Shown here: positions 1 through 7,769 of the stretch, piece after piece
Layout of the letters: every line of letters begins with the position of its first letter
Numbering within the stretch: the first letter of the stretch is position 1
Source of the DNA: Lentisphaerota bacterium
GTDB lineage: Bacteria > Verrucomicrobiota > Lentisphaeria > Victivallales > UBA1829
Direction: 5' to 3'
Length of the DNA stretch: 64,000 nt
Assembly (NCBI GenBank): GCA_015061915.1
Contig: SUVR01000004.1
Coordinates: forward strand, 124,001 to 188,000
Translations under genes and position numbers: made by a program
Notes under the pieces: generated by a model
Seen by the model: the letters and a program-made list of their open reading frames with translations, nothing else
Told to the model about the DNA's origin: nothing
Database searches by the model: none

Positions 1-115
1 GAACCGGAGCTTTGCCTTCTTCTTCCGGCTGGAGGGTCACGAAGTCATAGCGGACCATGCCGCCTGCGAAGTGGATCTGACCGATACCATCTGCAAAAAT
101 TTCTTTCTTTTCCAT
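1..115 (-). CDS. Tandem small protein, copy 1 (cut by window edge)
   Basis: The N-terminal 38 codons of a third copy of the small gene that follows at 174-413 and 468-755; the rest lies outside the window. The start ATG at 115 has AAGGAG eight bases upstream, as in the other copies. The visible protein differs from its neighbours only at residue 2 (MEKKEIF instead of MAKKEIF). Function unknown. The array may continue leftwards. It probably belongs to the same transcript as the other copies, since the gap to copy 2 is only 58 bases and holds no terminator. Confidence 0.85.
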   Translation of the reverse strand, partial: MEKKEIFADGIGQIHFAGGMVRYDFVTLQPEEEGKAPV

Positions 116-173
116 TGTAATTTCTCCTTAATGTAAATTGTTGTTTTCTGTTGATTCTGTGTTGGTTGTGCGA

Positions 174-413
174 TTACTTCGCAGCTTCGTTCTTCTGCAG
201 GACGCCAGCTTCCAGAAGCTTGTCGATCAGCTGCTGCATACTGTTGAAGGCGGAGAGGAAGCCCTGCGGGGGCATGATGATGCGGACGTTGGCTTCCGGA
301 ACGGGAGCTTTGCCTTCTTCTTCCGGCTGGAGGGTCACGAAGTCATAGCGGACCATGCCGCCTGCGAAGTGGATCTGACCGATACCGTCTGCAAAAATTT
401 CTTTCTTAGCCAT
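174..413 (-). CDS. Tandem small protein, copy 2 (79 aa), unknown function
   Basis: A soluble-looking 79-residue protein without signal peptide or membrane segment. It has an N-terminal part (FADGIGQIHFAGGMVRYDF), a charged PEEEGKAPVPE stretch, a hydrophobic MPPQGFLSAF segment and an amphipathic C-terminal helix (MQQLIDKLLEAGVL). It is nearly identical to copy 3 over 76 residues and at the DNA level, which points to recent duplication or gene conversion. The start is fixed by AAGGAG eight bases before the ATG. The layout (beta-rich front, then MxPQ and a helix of the type MxxLxxxL) faintly recalls DUF3467 proteins, but this is only a resemblance. Its own strong ribosome binding site suggests abundant synthesis. 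Confidence 0.85.
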   Translation of the reverse strand: MAKKEIFADGIGQIHFAGGMVRYDFVTLQPEEEGKAPVPEANVRIIMPPQGFLSAFNSMQQLIDKLLEAGVLQKNEAAK

Positions 414-467
414 TGTTTTATCTCCTTAATTTTGTGTTTGTTCTGTTAGTTGCTGTTGAGGTTCTGA

Positions 468-755
468 TTACTTCTTGGAGGATTTCTTTGCTGCTTTGGG
501 AGCTTCTTCAGCTGCGGGAGCTGCGGGTTCGTTCTTCTGCAGGACGCCGGCTTCCAGGAGCTTGTCGATCAGCTGCTGCATGCTGTTGAAGGCGGAGAGG
601 AAGCCCTGCGGGGGCATGATGATACGGACATTAGCTTCCGGAACCGGAGCTTTGCCTTCTTCTTCCGGCTGGAGGGTCACGAAGTCATAGCGGACCATGC
701 CGCCTGCGAAGTGGATCTGACCGATACCGTCTGCAAAAATTTCTTTCTTAGCCAT
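468..755 (-). CDS. Tandem small protein, copy 3 (95 aa) with Ala/Lys tail
   Basis: The first and longest copy of the array. Residues 1-76 match copy 2 apart from the last few positions. It then adds a low-complexity tail, PAAPAAEEAPKAAKKSSKK, which is absent from copy 2. The tail resembles histone-like or disordered basic tails and could bind nucleic acid or an acidic partner; this is inference. Start ATG with AAGGAG eight bases upstream. It lies 115 bases after the unknown gene at 871-1242, and a hairpin with a T-run (797-830) sits between them and may attenuate transcription into the array. Confidence 0.87.
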   Translation of the reverse strand: MAKKEIFADGIGQIHFAGGMVRYDFVTLQPEEEGKAPVPEANVRIIMPPQGFLSAFNSMQQLIDKLLEAGVLQKNEPAAPAAEEAPKAAKKSSKK

Positions 756-796
756 TGTAATTTCTCCTTATGATGTATTTTTTTGTTGTTTCGGCT

Positions 797-830
797 GTTG
801 AAAAAGAAAGTGCGCCTGTCTTCAGGGCAC
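797..830 (-). terminator. Hairpin with T-run between unknown gene and array (possible attenuator)
   Basis: On the minus strand GTGCCCTG, loop AAGA, CAGGCGCAC (one bulged C) is followed by TTTCTTTTTC. The stem is imperfect and the T-run interrupted, so partial termination is more likely than a full stop. Confidence 0.4.
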
Positions 831-870
831 GGTGCATCTCAAGAGAGACGCAGATAGGGGACGGAAAGGC

Positions 871-1242
871 TCACAGCGTGAGAGCTGTGCATTTCCGGGT
901 AAGATGTCCGCAGGAAACTCTGCGGAAAGAGGGAGCGGCATGACGGGCAAACCGATCAGACTTGGTGACGGTCTTGCGCGCTGCCGGTGCAAAAGCATTT
1001 ACAGTAATGCAAAGATTTGCGGAGAACGCCGTTTCACGATAGAGATAAGCGGCGATCCCGGCTTTGACTTCAAAGCAAAGCCCGATAGAAAGGACAGAAG
1101 CGGAAACAGAGGGAACTGCCTGATTCCAGTATTCCATTCCGGAGAACTGATTGCGGACAGCAACAACGGCACCTTCCCGCTCTTTCAGCGAGAATGTCTC
1201 AACCGCACTCTGGCGGATGCTGCAGTAGAAATTGTTGTCCAT
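871..1242 (-). CDS. Hypothetical protein (123 aa), first gene after strong promoter
   Basis: An open frame of 123 codons starting at ATG 1242, with GGAAAG nine bases upstream. It lies about 50 bases downstream of the predicted start of transcription of the strong minus-strand promoter at 1297-1324. A GTG at 1275 could extend it by 11 residues but would leave almost no leader. No family was recognised. Residues 1-90 look protein-like, while the C-terminal 35 residues are Arg/His/Ser-rich and could be a poorly constrained tail. Evidence that it is coding rests on promoter, ribosome binding site and position. The opposite strand also has an open frame here (832-1293), which looks like a shadow. 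Confidence 0.45.
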   Translation of the reverse strand: MDNNFYCSIRQSAVETFSLKEREGAVVAVRNQFSGMEYWNQAVPSVSASVLSIGLCFEVKAGIAAYLYRETAFSANLCITVNAFAPAARKTVTKSDRFARHAAPSFRRVSCGHLTRKCTALTL

Positions 1243-1296
1243 GTTGTTCAGCTTTCCTGTTTCGTTTTCCGGCACGATCCTGTGCCTACATAAAAC

Positions 1297-1324
1297 ATTA
1301 TATCCCTTTTTTGCAAAAAGTCAA
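1297..1324 (-). promoter_or_regulatory. Strong sigma-70-type promoter
   Basis: TTGACT (1319-1324), 16-base spacer, TATAAT (1297-1302), reading leftwards into 871-1242 and probably the small-gene array. Phased A-tracts lie directly upstream (1330-1366). Confidence 0.8.
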
Positions 1325-1329
1325 GACCA

Positions 1330-1366
1330 TTTTTTGCATTTTTTTGCATTTTTTTGCATTTTTTTT
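1330..1366. repeat. Phased A-tracts (ATGCAAAAAA repeat, 10-bp period)
   Basis: Runs of T on the plus strand at 1330-1335, 1339-1345, 1349-1355 and 1359-1366 are separated by GCA at exact 10-base steps (1336, 1346, 1356). A-tracts in helical phase bend DNA. Placed just upstream of the -35 box they would act as an UP-element or curved promoter upstream region. Confidence 0.75.
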
Positions 1367-1404
1367 CAAAAACCAGCAGATTTCCCCTCCTTTCGCAACT
1401 CGAA

Positions 1405-2358
1405 TCAATACGGTGAACCTGCGTGAATGAAATCTCCGGCGTTCTTCTTTGTGATGATCTTTGAAGGTATAATTATTTCTTTTTCGGGCGTTTTTCCATT
1501 TTTGAGGAAGTCGAAAGCTGCCCGGATCCCGGCGCAGATCATTTCCGGCGGATAAGTCACTGTCGCCTTGACAACTGCAGGGTTGCCATCTGCAACCATT
1601 TTGACCACGCTCTGGGCTCCGCCGCCACCGACAAAGACTTTCACATCGTTCCGTCCGGATTTCTGAAACGCTTTGATCGCCCCGAGCAGCACATCATCAT
1701 CACCAGCCCAGACGCCATCGATCTGCGGGTGTTTCTGCAGCAGCAGTTCCATCGCCATCATGCCTTTTTCCGTATTCCAATAAGCATCTGCACTTTCCAA
1801 TACGATAACGGCAGGGAATTCCGCTTTGAGCGTATCCAGGAATCCGCCGGCACGGTCATTATCGATCGGACACGGCATACCCCGGAGGAAAACGATCTTT
1901 CCCTGCCCTTTCAATTCATTGCCGAGCGCCCGGGCAGCTTCCACACCGAAAGACCGGTTGTCACCATTTACAAACACATCTTCCACCCGTTCGGAGAGGG
2001 GATTGGACACGATCGCAACAAACTTTCCCTGATCCTTTGCCCGTTTGCAGACATTTGCCAGCGGCACGGGATCCTGCGCCATCACAACAATAGCATCCAC
2101 ATTCTGCATCAGCATATTTTCAATGCCGTTGACCTGGTCCGCCGCATCCTTTGCGGTCACAAGCACGACCTCACAATCCGGATTTTTTTCCTCCAGTTCT
2201 TTTTTCATCTGTTCTGCATTCCAGACCACACCTGCAGCCCAACCGTGAGTTGCAGCAGGAACAGATACACCGATTTTTTTCTTTCCGGCGTCTCCGCATC
2301 CACAAAGTGTAAAGAGTACGGCGGCACAAAGCACCAGCAAGGCAAGGATCTTTTTCAT
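1405..2358 (-). CDS. Periplasmic sugar-binding lipoprotein (RbsB-like)
   Basis: A 317-residue substrate-binding protein of the ribose/galactose-binding (Peripla_BP_4) type. It starts with a lipoprotein signal peptide ending in LCGC, so it should be lipid-anchored. The mature part has the usual two-lobe pattern: IGVSVPAATHGWAAGV at the start, NVDAIVVMAQDP, VAIVSNPL, GKIVFLRG and DGVWAGDDDVLLGAIKAF. No ABC permease or ATPase gene is beside it, so it either serves a transporter encoded elsewhere or acts in sensing. Its start overlaps the stop of the RNase-like gene by ATGA, so the two are translationally coupled. The ligand cannot be told from the sequence. Confidence 0.9.
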   Translation of the reverse strand: MKKILALLVLCAAVLFTLCGCGDAGKKKIGVSVPAATHGWAAGVVWNAEQMKKELEEKNPDCEVVLVTAKDAADQVNGIENMLMQNVDAIVVMAQDPVPLANVCKRAKDQGKFVAIVSNPLSERVEDVFVNGDNRSFGVEAARALGNELKGQGKIVFLRGMPCPIDNDRAGGFLDTLKAEFPAVIVLESADAYWNTEKGMMAMELLLQKHPQIDGVWAGDDDVLLGAIKAFQKSGRNDVKVFVGGGGAQSVVKMVADGNPAVVKATVTYPPEMICAGIRAAFDFLKNGKTPEKEIIIPSKIITKKNAGDFIHAGSPY

Positions 2359-4289
2359 TTTTCTTCTCCTGTGTTTATATTATCATCTTCATTTTTCTGA
2401 TCATCCTTAAGAGACTCTGCCTCTGCAAAGTCATCGGTCCCGATCCGGATCCGCATACGGCTCATCAACATCACTGGATCGGCTTTCTGCAAAAACATCG
2501 TTACCGGCTCACCCATACGGACACGCCCGCCGAACCGGCATTTGTACTCATACGCCAGTTCCGGCAACAGGAAGAACCAGCGGTCATCCGGATGATAAAC
2601 CGGGATCGCTTCCGTATGCCATTCGCCTGATTCCTGCTGCTGGAGAAGCCAGACAAGTGTCCAATATTCATTGCAAAGCCGCTCCACCCGGCGGAGAATA
2701 CCGGACGCCGCCTCACTGACTGCCAGAGCGTCCTCCATCTCTGCGCTGTCCATCAGCTCATCACCCGCAAGGAAACGACGGATCTGCTGGTGCGCCAACA
2801 GGTCGCAGTAACGGCGCAGCGGGCTGGTGACGCGCGTATAGGGATCCAGCCCCAATCCGGCATGACATCCCGGAGAAGTACTGGTGATCCCGGTCTGACA
2901 CGCCTTTCGCATGGCATACATCCGGGGCATGGAATCCAGATCTGCATCCGGAGGCGGCATAAGAGCGGGATCAGGGGGATCCTGAACCACAAAAGGCATA
3001 GGGATATTATTCGCCACAGCCCACTTTGCCACAGCAGATCCGGCGGCAAGCATGGCATTGGCGACCAATTCTCTCTCCGGCGTCAGACCGATCCGGCGGA
3101 TCGAGACAACTCCTGCTTCATCCGTATGAATTTTTACTTCCGGCAGATCAATGAAAAGCGCTCCGTTCTCTGCCCGTTTCCGGCGGAACCGTTCCAGCAG
3201 AGCACGGACTTCATCCAGCGGCAGATTTGCGGCTGTATCATAGGTATGCCGTTCCACCTTCACAGTACTGAGACACACCTGCTCCAGTTCCGCTTCACCG
3301 GTTTCCGGATCGATCCGGATGGCAAAACTGAGGGCGGGACTTGTTTCGTTCAATCCCAGCCCGAACACATCCGTCATCCAAAGCGGCAGCATATGGGTAA
3401 CACCTTCCGGCAGATAGAGATTGGCTCCTCGTCGGCACGCCTCACGGTCGATCGCCGATCCGAATTCAGCAAAGACGGCAGGATCTGCCACATGAACCCA
3501 GAGCAGCCCGGTCTCTGCATCGTAACTGATGGCATCGTCCGGATCATTGGAGCCTTCATCGTCAATGGCATAAGCGGCAAGCTGAGTCAGATCCACCCTG
3601 TTTTCATCGGGCAGCGTGTTCATCTCCGGGATCTCCGGGTTGCTCAACTCCACTCCGAACCGGGCAGGAATGGGATTATCCCGCCACGTCCACACGCCCA
3701 GATCCAACAGCAAACGATGAGCTTTTTCGGGGGTCGCTTCGATTCCGGCATCTTTCATCAACCGGCTGGCAGAATTGATCTTCTTCGCCACCAGACCGAT
3801 CTCGTTCAGGTACGGCAGATCTTCTTCCTGGATCGAACGGGTGCGGATACGTTCCACACGGGCTTCGTATTTTGCTTTCGCCTCCTCCTTTTCCCGGAGT
3901 ACAGCAAGTTTTTTTTCCACTTCTGCCGGATCTTTGAGGGTAACCCCTTCCGCAACAGATCCCTCAAAATAAAGATCCGCAGCAAGGAGCAGATAAGCTG
4001 AATAGGCAGCATCCGGCGTTGTTTTTCCGTACAGAAGATCCATAAAGTCGGTAAAGGAAAGTTTTTCCCCCTCCATCAACGCTGCTACATCTGCCAGATC
4101 CGGATCCGGCAGTTTCTGCGGGGGGAGACTGTTCACAGGACCGGAATGAAGAAAGACCAGATCCTTCTCCCGGACATTTTTCGATCCGCCGCCCTCGATG
4201 GCAATTTCCAACTTGTCCCCATTGATGTTCCGGATGTATGCGGTGCGGCTGTGATAAAGCGCCAGTGTACCGGTGCGATAGATCATCAT
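2355..4289 (-). CDS. RNase II/R-family (RNB domain) exoribonuclease
   Basis: A 644-residue protein with an RNB catalytic domain at about 230-560. The metal-binding aspartate cluster is visible as AYAIDDEGSNDPDDAIS (about 239-255), followed by WVHVADPA, and the RNB end motif TSPLRRYCDLLAHQQI is present. Such enzymes degrade RNA 3' to 5'. The protein is shorter than RNase R (about 800 residues) and I see no clear S1 domain at the end; the first 200 residues do not show a cold-shock domain either. It overlaps the SIS-domain gene upstream and the lipoprotein gene downstream by four bases each, forming a three-gene operon of unrelated functions. Confidence 0.88.
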   Translation of the reverse strand: MMIYRTGTLALYHSRTAYIRNINGDKLEIAIEGGGSKNVREKDLVFLHSGPVNSLPPQKLPDPDLADVAALMEGEKLSFTDFMDLLYGKTTPDAAYSAYLLLAADLYFEGSVAEGVTLKDPAEVEKKLAVLREKEEAKAKYEARVERIRTRSIQEEDLPYLNEIGLVAKKINSASRLMKDAGIEATPEKAHRLLLDLGVWTWRDNPIPARFGVELSNPEIPEMNTLPDENRVDLTQLAAYAIDDEGSNDPDDAISYDAETGLLWVHVADPAVFAEFGSAIDREACRRGANLYLPEGVTHMLPLWMTDVFGLGLNETSPALSFAIRIDPETGEAELEQVCLSTVKVERHTYDTAANLPLDEVRALLERFRRKRAENGALFIDLPEVKIHTDEAGVVSIRRIGLTPERELVANAMLAAGSAVAKWAVANNIPMPFVVQDPPDPALMPPPDADLDSMPRMYAMRKACQTGITSTSPGCHAGLGLDPYTRVTSPLRRYCDLLAHQQIRRFLAGDELMDSAEMEDALAVSEAASGILRRVERLCNEYWTLVWLLQQQESGEWHTEAIPVYHPDDRWFFLLPELAYEYKCRFGGRVRMGEPVTMFLQKADPVMLMSRMRIRIGTDDFAEAESLKDDQKNEDDNINTGEEK

Positions 4290-5977
4290 ATTCTGCCCTG
4301 CTCCGTTTTCAGCTGCGTTAACGCCAGTTGAACGGCACAGATCCGCTCCATACCGGGCTTCTGCATCTTCTCTGCGTCTTCCATCGCCTGAAAGATCCGC
4401 AGTGCGGCATCTTCATACGGGATTGCGCCAAGTTCAGAAAGAAGCCGGATCCCCCGGTCGATCAACTTTTTATTGCTCAATGCAACAAAACTCATCCAGT
4501 TTCCGCTGACACGACCGTATTTCGTCATAACGCCGGTGGAGATGGTGTTCAGAACAAGCTTCAACGCTGTATGATCCATCAGACGCAGGAAGCGCTTATC
4601 CTCTGCAATGGATGGCAAGGAAAAATCGCCTTTTTCAGATGCGATCGCAAGGGTACGGACTATCTTGTACGGACTGCATTGAGCGGCACAGGCAGCGCGG
4701 AACTCCGGATCATCCGCCTCGGAGCCGAACGCCACGACAACGGCGCAATCGACCTCTTTTTCACAGCGTTCCGGTGCGGGATCATTGCCGATCCGGAAAG
4801 CAAGCAGATCTTTTTCAAGAATGGCAGGAACCGTTTTGATCCGGTCGCTCACCCCCATTTCTTCGTAGTCCGGCATCGTCCAGCGGAGACAGCGCAAGGG
4901 ACGCGCCATTGCCTGCCGCCACGCCTGTTCCGTTTCGTAAAAAACATCCTTGACAAACGCCCAGGACTGGGCAGAAACGGTATCCTGTGCAGCACGGAAC
5001 GGCGGCAGCATAAAGGTGGGGGAACGCTCTGTGGTATCGGTAAAGACATCCAGCAGAAAATCGTGGGTAAAATAGGTCACTTTCCCGTGCTGACGGTAGA
5101 TCTCCGTTTCAAAGTCGATATAGTCTGCGATCGCCTTGCGGGTCTCCGGTGCTTCCAATGTATCGAGAAGTTTCTCAAAAGCGGCGGCATAATCAATATT
5201 CACTTTTTCGCCGGAAAGACGGGCAAAAACGGTTTCCAGCGCCCCGCCTGCAATGAGTTGTTCGGAAGTGGTCGCCTGCATCCGGGTGGACCCGGCAAGC
5301 GCCATAGGACCACAGAAAAGATCCAGCACGGTCACGCGGGGATTCCGGATGGCATCCCGGGAGCGTTCCAGCCGTTCTGCGAGCAGCTCGGCAGGGTTGT
5401 TGAAAAGGAGGAAGACTTTTCCGCCCCGTTCCACCATTTCAGCTACTGTTCCAAGCACACTGCTGGTCTCGCCACCTTCCGTAATAGCAACCAGAAGATC
5501 GGCGGCACCCAGATCCAATTCCTTCACCTGTCTTCGCCCGAAAACAGCGTAATCTTCAAAAAATTCCACACTCTTAACCAACGCAAAGTCACCGCCGGTC
5601 ATAATACTGAACACCTGCTTGCCGTAATCTTCCATTCCGACCGTATCCCGGCAGGATGTCCGCCACATACTTTCCAACAGAATTGAGAGGCGTCCCGTAG
5701 CTCCGCAACCGGAAAAAGCGATTCTGCCGCCGGACCGGAGGGTCTGCTCCATAGCGGCAACCAGTCCGCTGTATTCCGCCGACTGAAACACCCGCTTTGC
5801 CATAGCAAGGACTTCCCGGTCCACCCGCTGCAAAGTAGCCACGCCATCAAGAGAGGAACGGAGAAAATCCGCTTCCAGTGTCCGGCTGAGTTCGTTTGAT
5901 TGTTCCGTCGGCAGAAAACCGAGATGGAATGCTGTTTCATTATGAACAAAATGCTGTGCCTGTTCTGCGGCATTCAT
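4286..5977 (-). CDS. SIS-domain sugar-phosphate protein (GCKR/MurQ-like)
   Basis: A 563-residue cytoplasmic protein related to glucokinase regulatory protein and N-acetylmuramic acid 6-phosphate etherase (MurQ). The phosphosugar-binding SIS motif SGCGATGRLSILLE is at about 89-102, followed by AITEGGETSSVLG and AGSTRMQATTSEQL. The length (about 300 for MurQ, about 600 for GCKR) favours the double-SIS, GCKR-like form. It could bind or convert a sugar phosphate such as MurNAc-6-P or fructose-6-P; the reaction is not certain. First gene of the operon with the RNB protein and the lipoprotein, driven by the promoter at 6013-6040. Confidence 0.8.
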   Translation of the reverse strand: MNAAEQAQHFVHNETAFHLGFLPTEQSNELSRTLEADFLRSSLDGVATLQRVDREVLAMAKRVFQSAEYSGLVAAMEQTLRSGGRIAFSGCGATGRLSILLESMWRTSCRDTVGMEDYGKQVFSIMTGGDFALVKSVEFFEDYAVFGRRQVKELDLGAADLLVAITEGGETSSVLGTVAEMVERGGKVFLLFNNPAELLAERLERSRDAIRNPRVTVLDLFCGPMALAGSTRMQATTSEQLIAGGALETVFARLSGEKVNIDYAAAFEKLLDTLEAPETRKAIADYIDFETEIYRQHGKVTYFTHDFLLDVFTDTTERSPTFMLPPFRAAQDTVSAQSWAFVKDVFYETEQAWRQAMARPLRCLRWTMPDYEEMGVSDRIKTVPAILEKDLLAFRIGNDPAPERCEKEVDCAVVVAFGSEADDPEFRAACAAQCSPYKIVRTLAIASEKGDFSLPSIAEDKRFLRLMDHTALKLVLNTISTGVMTKYGRVSGNWMSFVALSNKKLIDRGIRLLSELGAIPYEDAALRIFQAMEDAEKMQKPGMERICAVQLALTQLKTEQGRI

Positions 5978-6012
5978 ACAGTAGATCCTTTCAAAAAAAA
6001 TGTGTTTGAAAC

Positions 6013-6040
6013 ACTATATCACAAACGGGATATTTTTCAA
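6013..6040 (-). promoter_or_regulatory. Promoter of GCKR/MurQ-like operon
   Basis: TTGAAA (6035-6040), 16 bases, TATAGT (6013-6018), reading leftwards. The first part of the spacer, AATATCCCGTTT, resembles the spacer of the HPr promoter at 14060-14088. Confidence 0.7.
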
Positions 6041-6093
6041 ATTGGAACGCAAAAAAACAACGGTAAAATCCTGTTTTTCCAACCGGACTCCGT

Positions 6094-6714
6094 TCACGCC
6101 TGCCGGAATACGATCTGCAGCCATTGACCGGCGCCGCTGAGCATCATTTGAACCGCCATCGCCATAACGATCAAGCCACTGATCCGGATCAATGGTCCGA
6201 TCACGTGGATCCGGTCCAGAAAACTGCCGATATAGCGCGAAAGCAGCATAAAAACAAGATTGATCACCAGCGCACAGGCGATCACGATCACCGTAAAAAA
6301 AGAACCGTTTGTCGCAACAGTTGAGATACTGATCGCAATCGTACCCGGTCCGGCGATCAACGGGGCTGCCAGCGGAACGATCGAGAGATCCGGCACACTT
6401 TCAAATGCCTTTTTTTCATAAAATCTGCCCTCACGCACTGCCTTCAAACCGGTCAGCAGCAACACCAGCCCGCCCGCAATGGAAAGAGAATACAGATCGA
6501 TCCGGAAAAATTTGGTCAAAAGAGCATTCCCCGCCACGCCCAGTGAAATCAGGATCATAAAAGCTGCAAAAGTGGACTTCACGGAAACCGACACCAGTTC
6601 CCGCCGCTCGTACGGAGGGTCCATACTTGCCAGAAGCAGGATCTTGGTCGGCGGGTTGATAATTGCCAGAAAATACACCGTAAATTCCATGATTTTGCCG
6701 AAATCAAAATTCAT
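6094..6714 (-). CDS. MarC-family inner-membrane protein
   Basis: A 206-residue integral membrane protein of the MarC/YhgN family with about six hydrophobic segments. Family hallmarks are the early NPPTKILL segment in the first helix and VPLAAPLIAGPGTI in the middle. The function of the family is unsettled. The start at 6714 is chosen because its ATG overlaps the stop of queH as ATGA; a longer frame up to 6753 would run into queH. A second MarC-like gene lies at 14866-15480. Confidence 0.9.
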   Translation of the reverse strand: MNFDFGKIMEFTVYFLAIINPPTKILLLASMDPPYERRELVSVSVKSTFAAFMILISLGVAGNALLTKFFRIDLYSLSIAGGLVLLLTGLKAVREGRFYEKKAFESVPDLSIVPLAAPLIAGPGTIAISISTVATNGSFFTVIVIACALVINLVFMLLSRYIGSFLDRIHVIGPLIRISGLIVMAMAVQMMLSGAGQWLQIVFRQA

Positions 6715-7259
6715 TTTTTCATCCTTTCCCTTTCCCGCCGGGAAAATTCGCATCCGCAGAAGTCCTGACGGTACAGATTCAGTTTTTTACTGTTTTCGAT
6801 TGATTTCTGAAAGCCGTTCTTTTTCTTGAAGTCCCACGGTTCAAAGAAGTTCCAATCGCTTCCGATCTCAAAGATCAACTTACTGGACTTGTGCGGACTG
6901 ACCGTCAGACTGGTGGCAAAGTGCATTCCACGTTCTTCCGCCAGTTTTGCCGTCCGCCCCAGTGAAAATGCAAAACAGTGACGGCATCGGACACCCCGTT
7001 CGGGTTCATCTTCAAAACCTGCCACTGCCTTCAACCACGCTTCATGATCGTAAGGATCGGCAATCAATTCGACACCAAGATATTCTGCAAGTTGCTGCGC
7101 CGCCGAAAGCCGTTTTTCATATTCCGCTTCATCGCACAGATTGGAATTGGAAAAATACAGCACAAAATCGCGCCCGTTCTCCTGAAGAAGACCAGTACAC
7201 CCGGAGGCACAGGGACCGCAACAGGTATGCAGTAAAAGTTTTTTTTCATCCGTTTCCAT
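6711..7259 (-). CDS. queH: Epoxyqueuosine reductase QueH
   Basis: A 182-residue protein of the QueH (DUF208) family, which reduces epoxyqueuosine to queuosine in tRNA wobble positions. Visible hallmarks are LHTCCGPCASGC at 10-21, YFSNSN, RCRHCFAFSLGRT, SLTVSPHKSS and the terminal FCGCEFS. The paired cysteines are ligands for the iron-sulfur and iron centres in the family. Length is normal. The gene is transcribed from the promoter at 7281-7308 and overlaps the following marC-like gene by four bases. No other queuosine genes are in the window. Confidence 0.93.
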   Translation of the reverse strand: METDEKKLLLHTCCGPCASGCTGLLQENGRDFVLYFSNSNLCDEAEYEKRLSAAQQLAEYLGVELIADPYDHEAWLKAVAGFEDEPERGVRCRHCFAFSLGRTAKLAEERGMHFATSLTVSPHKSSKLIFEIGSDWNFFEPWDFKKKNGFQKSIENSKKLNLYRQDFCGCEFSRRERERMKK

Positions 7260-7280
7260 TCCAAAATCCTTTCCGGAACT

Positions 7281-7308
7281 AATATAAAGCTTGCACTTGA
7301 TTTTTCAA
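7281..7308 (-). promoter_or_regulatory. queH promoter
   Basis: TTGAAA (7303-7308), 16 bases, TATATT (7281-7286), reading leftwards. Its -35 box shares the palindrome CTTGATTTTTCAAG (7296-7309) with the divergent promoter. Confidence 0.65.
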
Positions 7309-7324
7309 GCGCTGAATGTATATT
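7297..7324 (+). promoter_or_regulatory. Promoter of ABM-domain gene
   Basis: TTGATT (7297-7302), 16 bases, TATATT (7319-7324), reading rightwards. The -35 boxes of this promoter and the queH promoter overlap within a perfect inverted repeat, so the two promoters cannot easily be occupied at once. Confidence 0.6.
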
Positions 7325-7365
7325 GTTTGAAGATCACTTTAATTTTTCATCGAAAGGAAAAAATT

Positions 7366-7659
7366 ATGCTTGAAGTCGTCGCTATCCTCACCGTCCGTCC
7401 CGAATGTGTTGCAGAAACAGAAAAACTCCTTTGCCAGCTCATCAATGGCTCCCGTCAGGACAAGGGCAATATCGCTTACAACTGCAATCCGGTGGAAGGA
7501 GCTCCCGGCAAGTACATTTTCCGGGAATGCTGGCAGAATCAGGAACTGCTGGACCTCCATATGCAGCAGAAGCATTTTACCGACTTCGCCGCTGCGGTCG
7601 CTCCGCTCACCGCCACAGATCTTGAAGTATTCGTCCTCGGCAACGCCGTCGCCGGATAA
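7366..7659 (+). CDS. ABM-domain (putative quinol monooxygenase) protein
   Basis: A 97-residue single-domain protein of the antibiotic biosynthesis monooxygenase (ABM/YgiN-like) dimeric alpha-beta barrel family. Typical features are the start LEVVAILTVRPECVAETEKLL, the central HKF-like spacing of YNCNPVEGAPGKYIFRECW, and LDLHMQQKHFTDF, which matches the family pattern LxxHxxxxHF. The start at 7366 has GAAAGGA upstream. Members oxidise quinols or handle reactive aldehydes, but many have no known substrate. Monocistronic. Confidence 0.85.
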   Translation: MLEVVAILTVRPECVAETEKLLCQLINGSRQDKGNIAYNCNPVEGAPGKYIFRECWQNQELLDLHMQQKHFTDFAAAVAPLTATDLEVFVLGNAVAG

Positions 7660-7686
7660 TTTTCCTGTTTTTCACGCTGCTCCCTA

Positions 7687-7714
7687 TTGAAATCCGCCTT
7701 TATGATTGTATATT
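7687..7714 (+). promoter_or_regulatory. Promoter of aminotransferase-oxidoreductase operon
   Basis: TTGAAA (7687-7692), 16 bases, TATATT (7709-7714). Confidence 0.65.
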
Positions 7715-7769
7715 ATAGGGCTGCCGCCGGTGCGGCGTGAAACAGAAATAGACAGGAGCGAAACCTACC

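Noticed and set aside
832-1293. 153-residue plus-strand frame opposite the unknown gene
   Set aside because: Arg/Gly-rich shadow composition, no ribosome binding site, and the strong promoter reads the other way.
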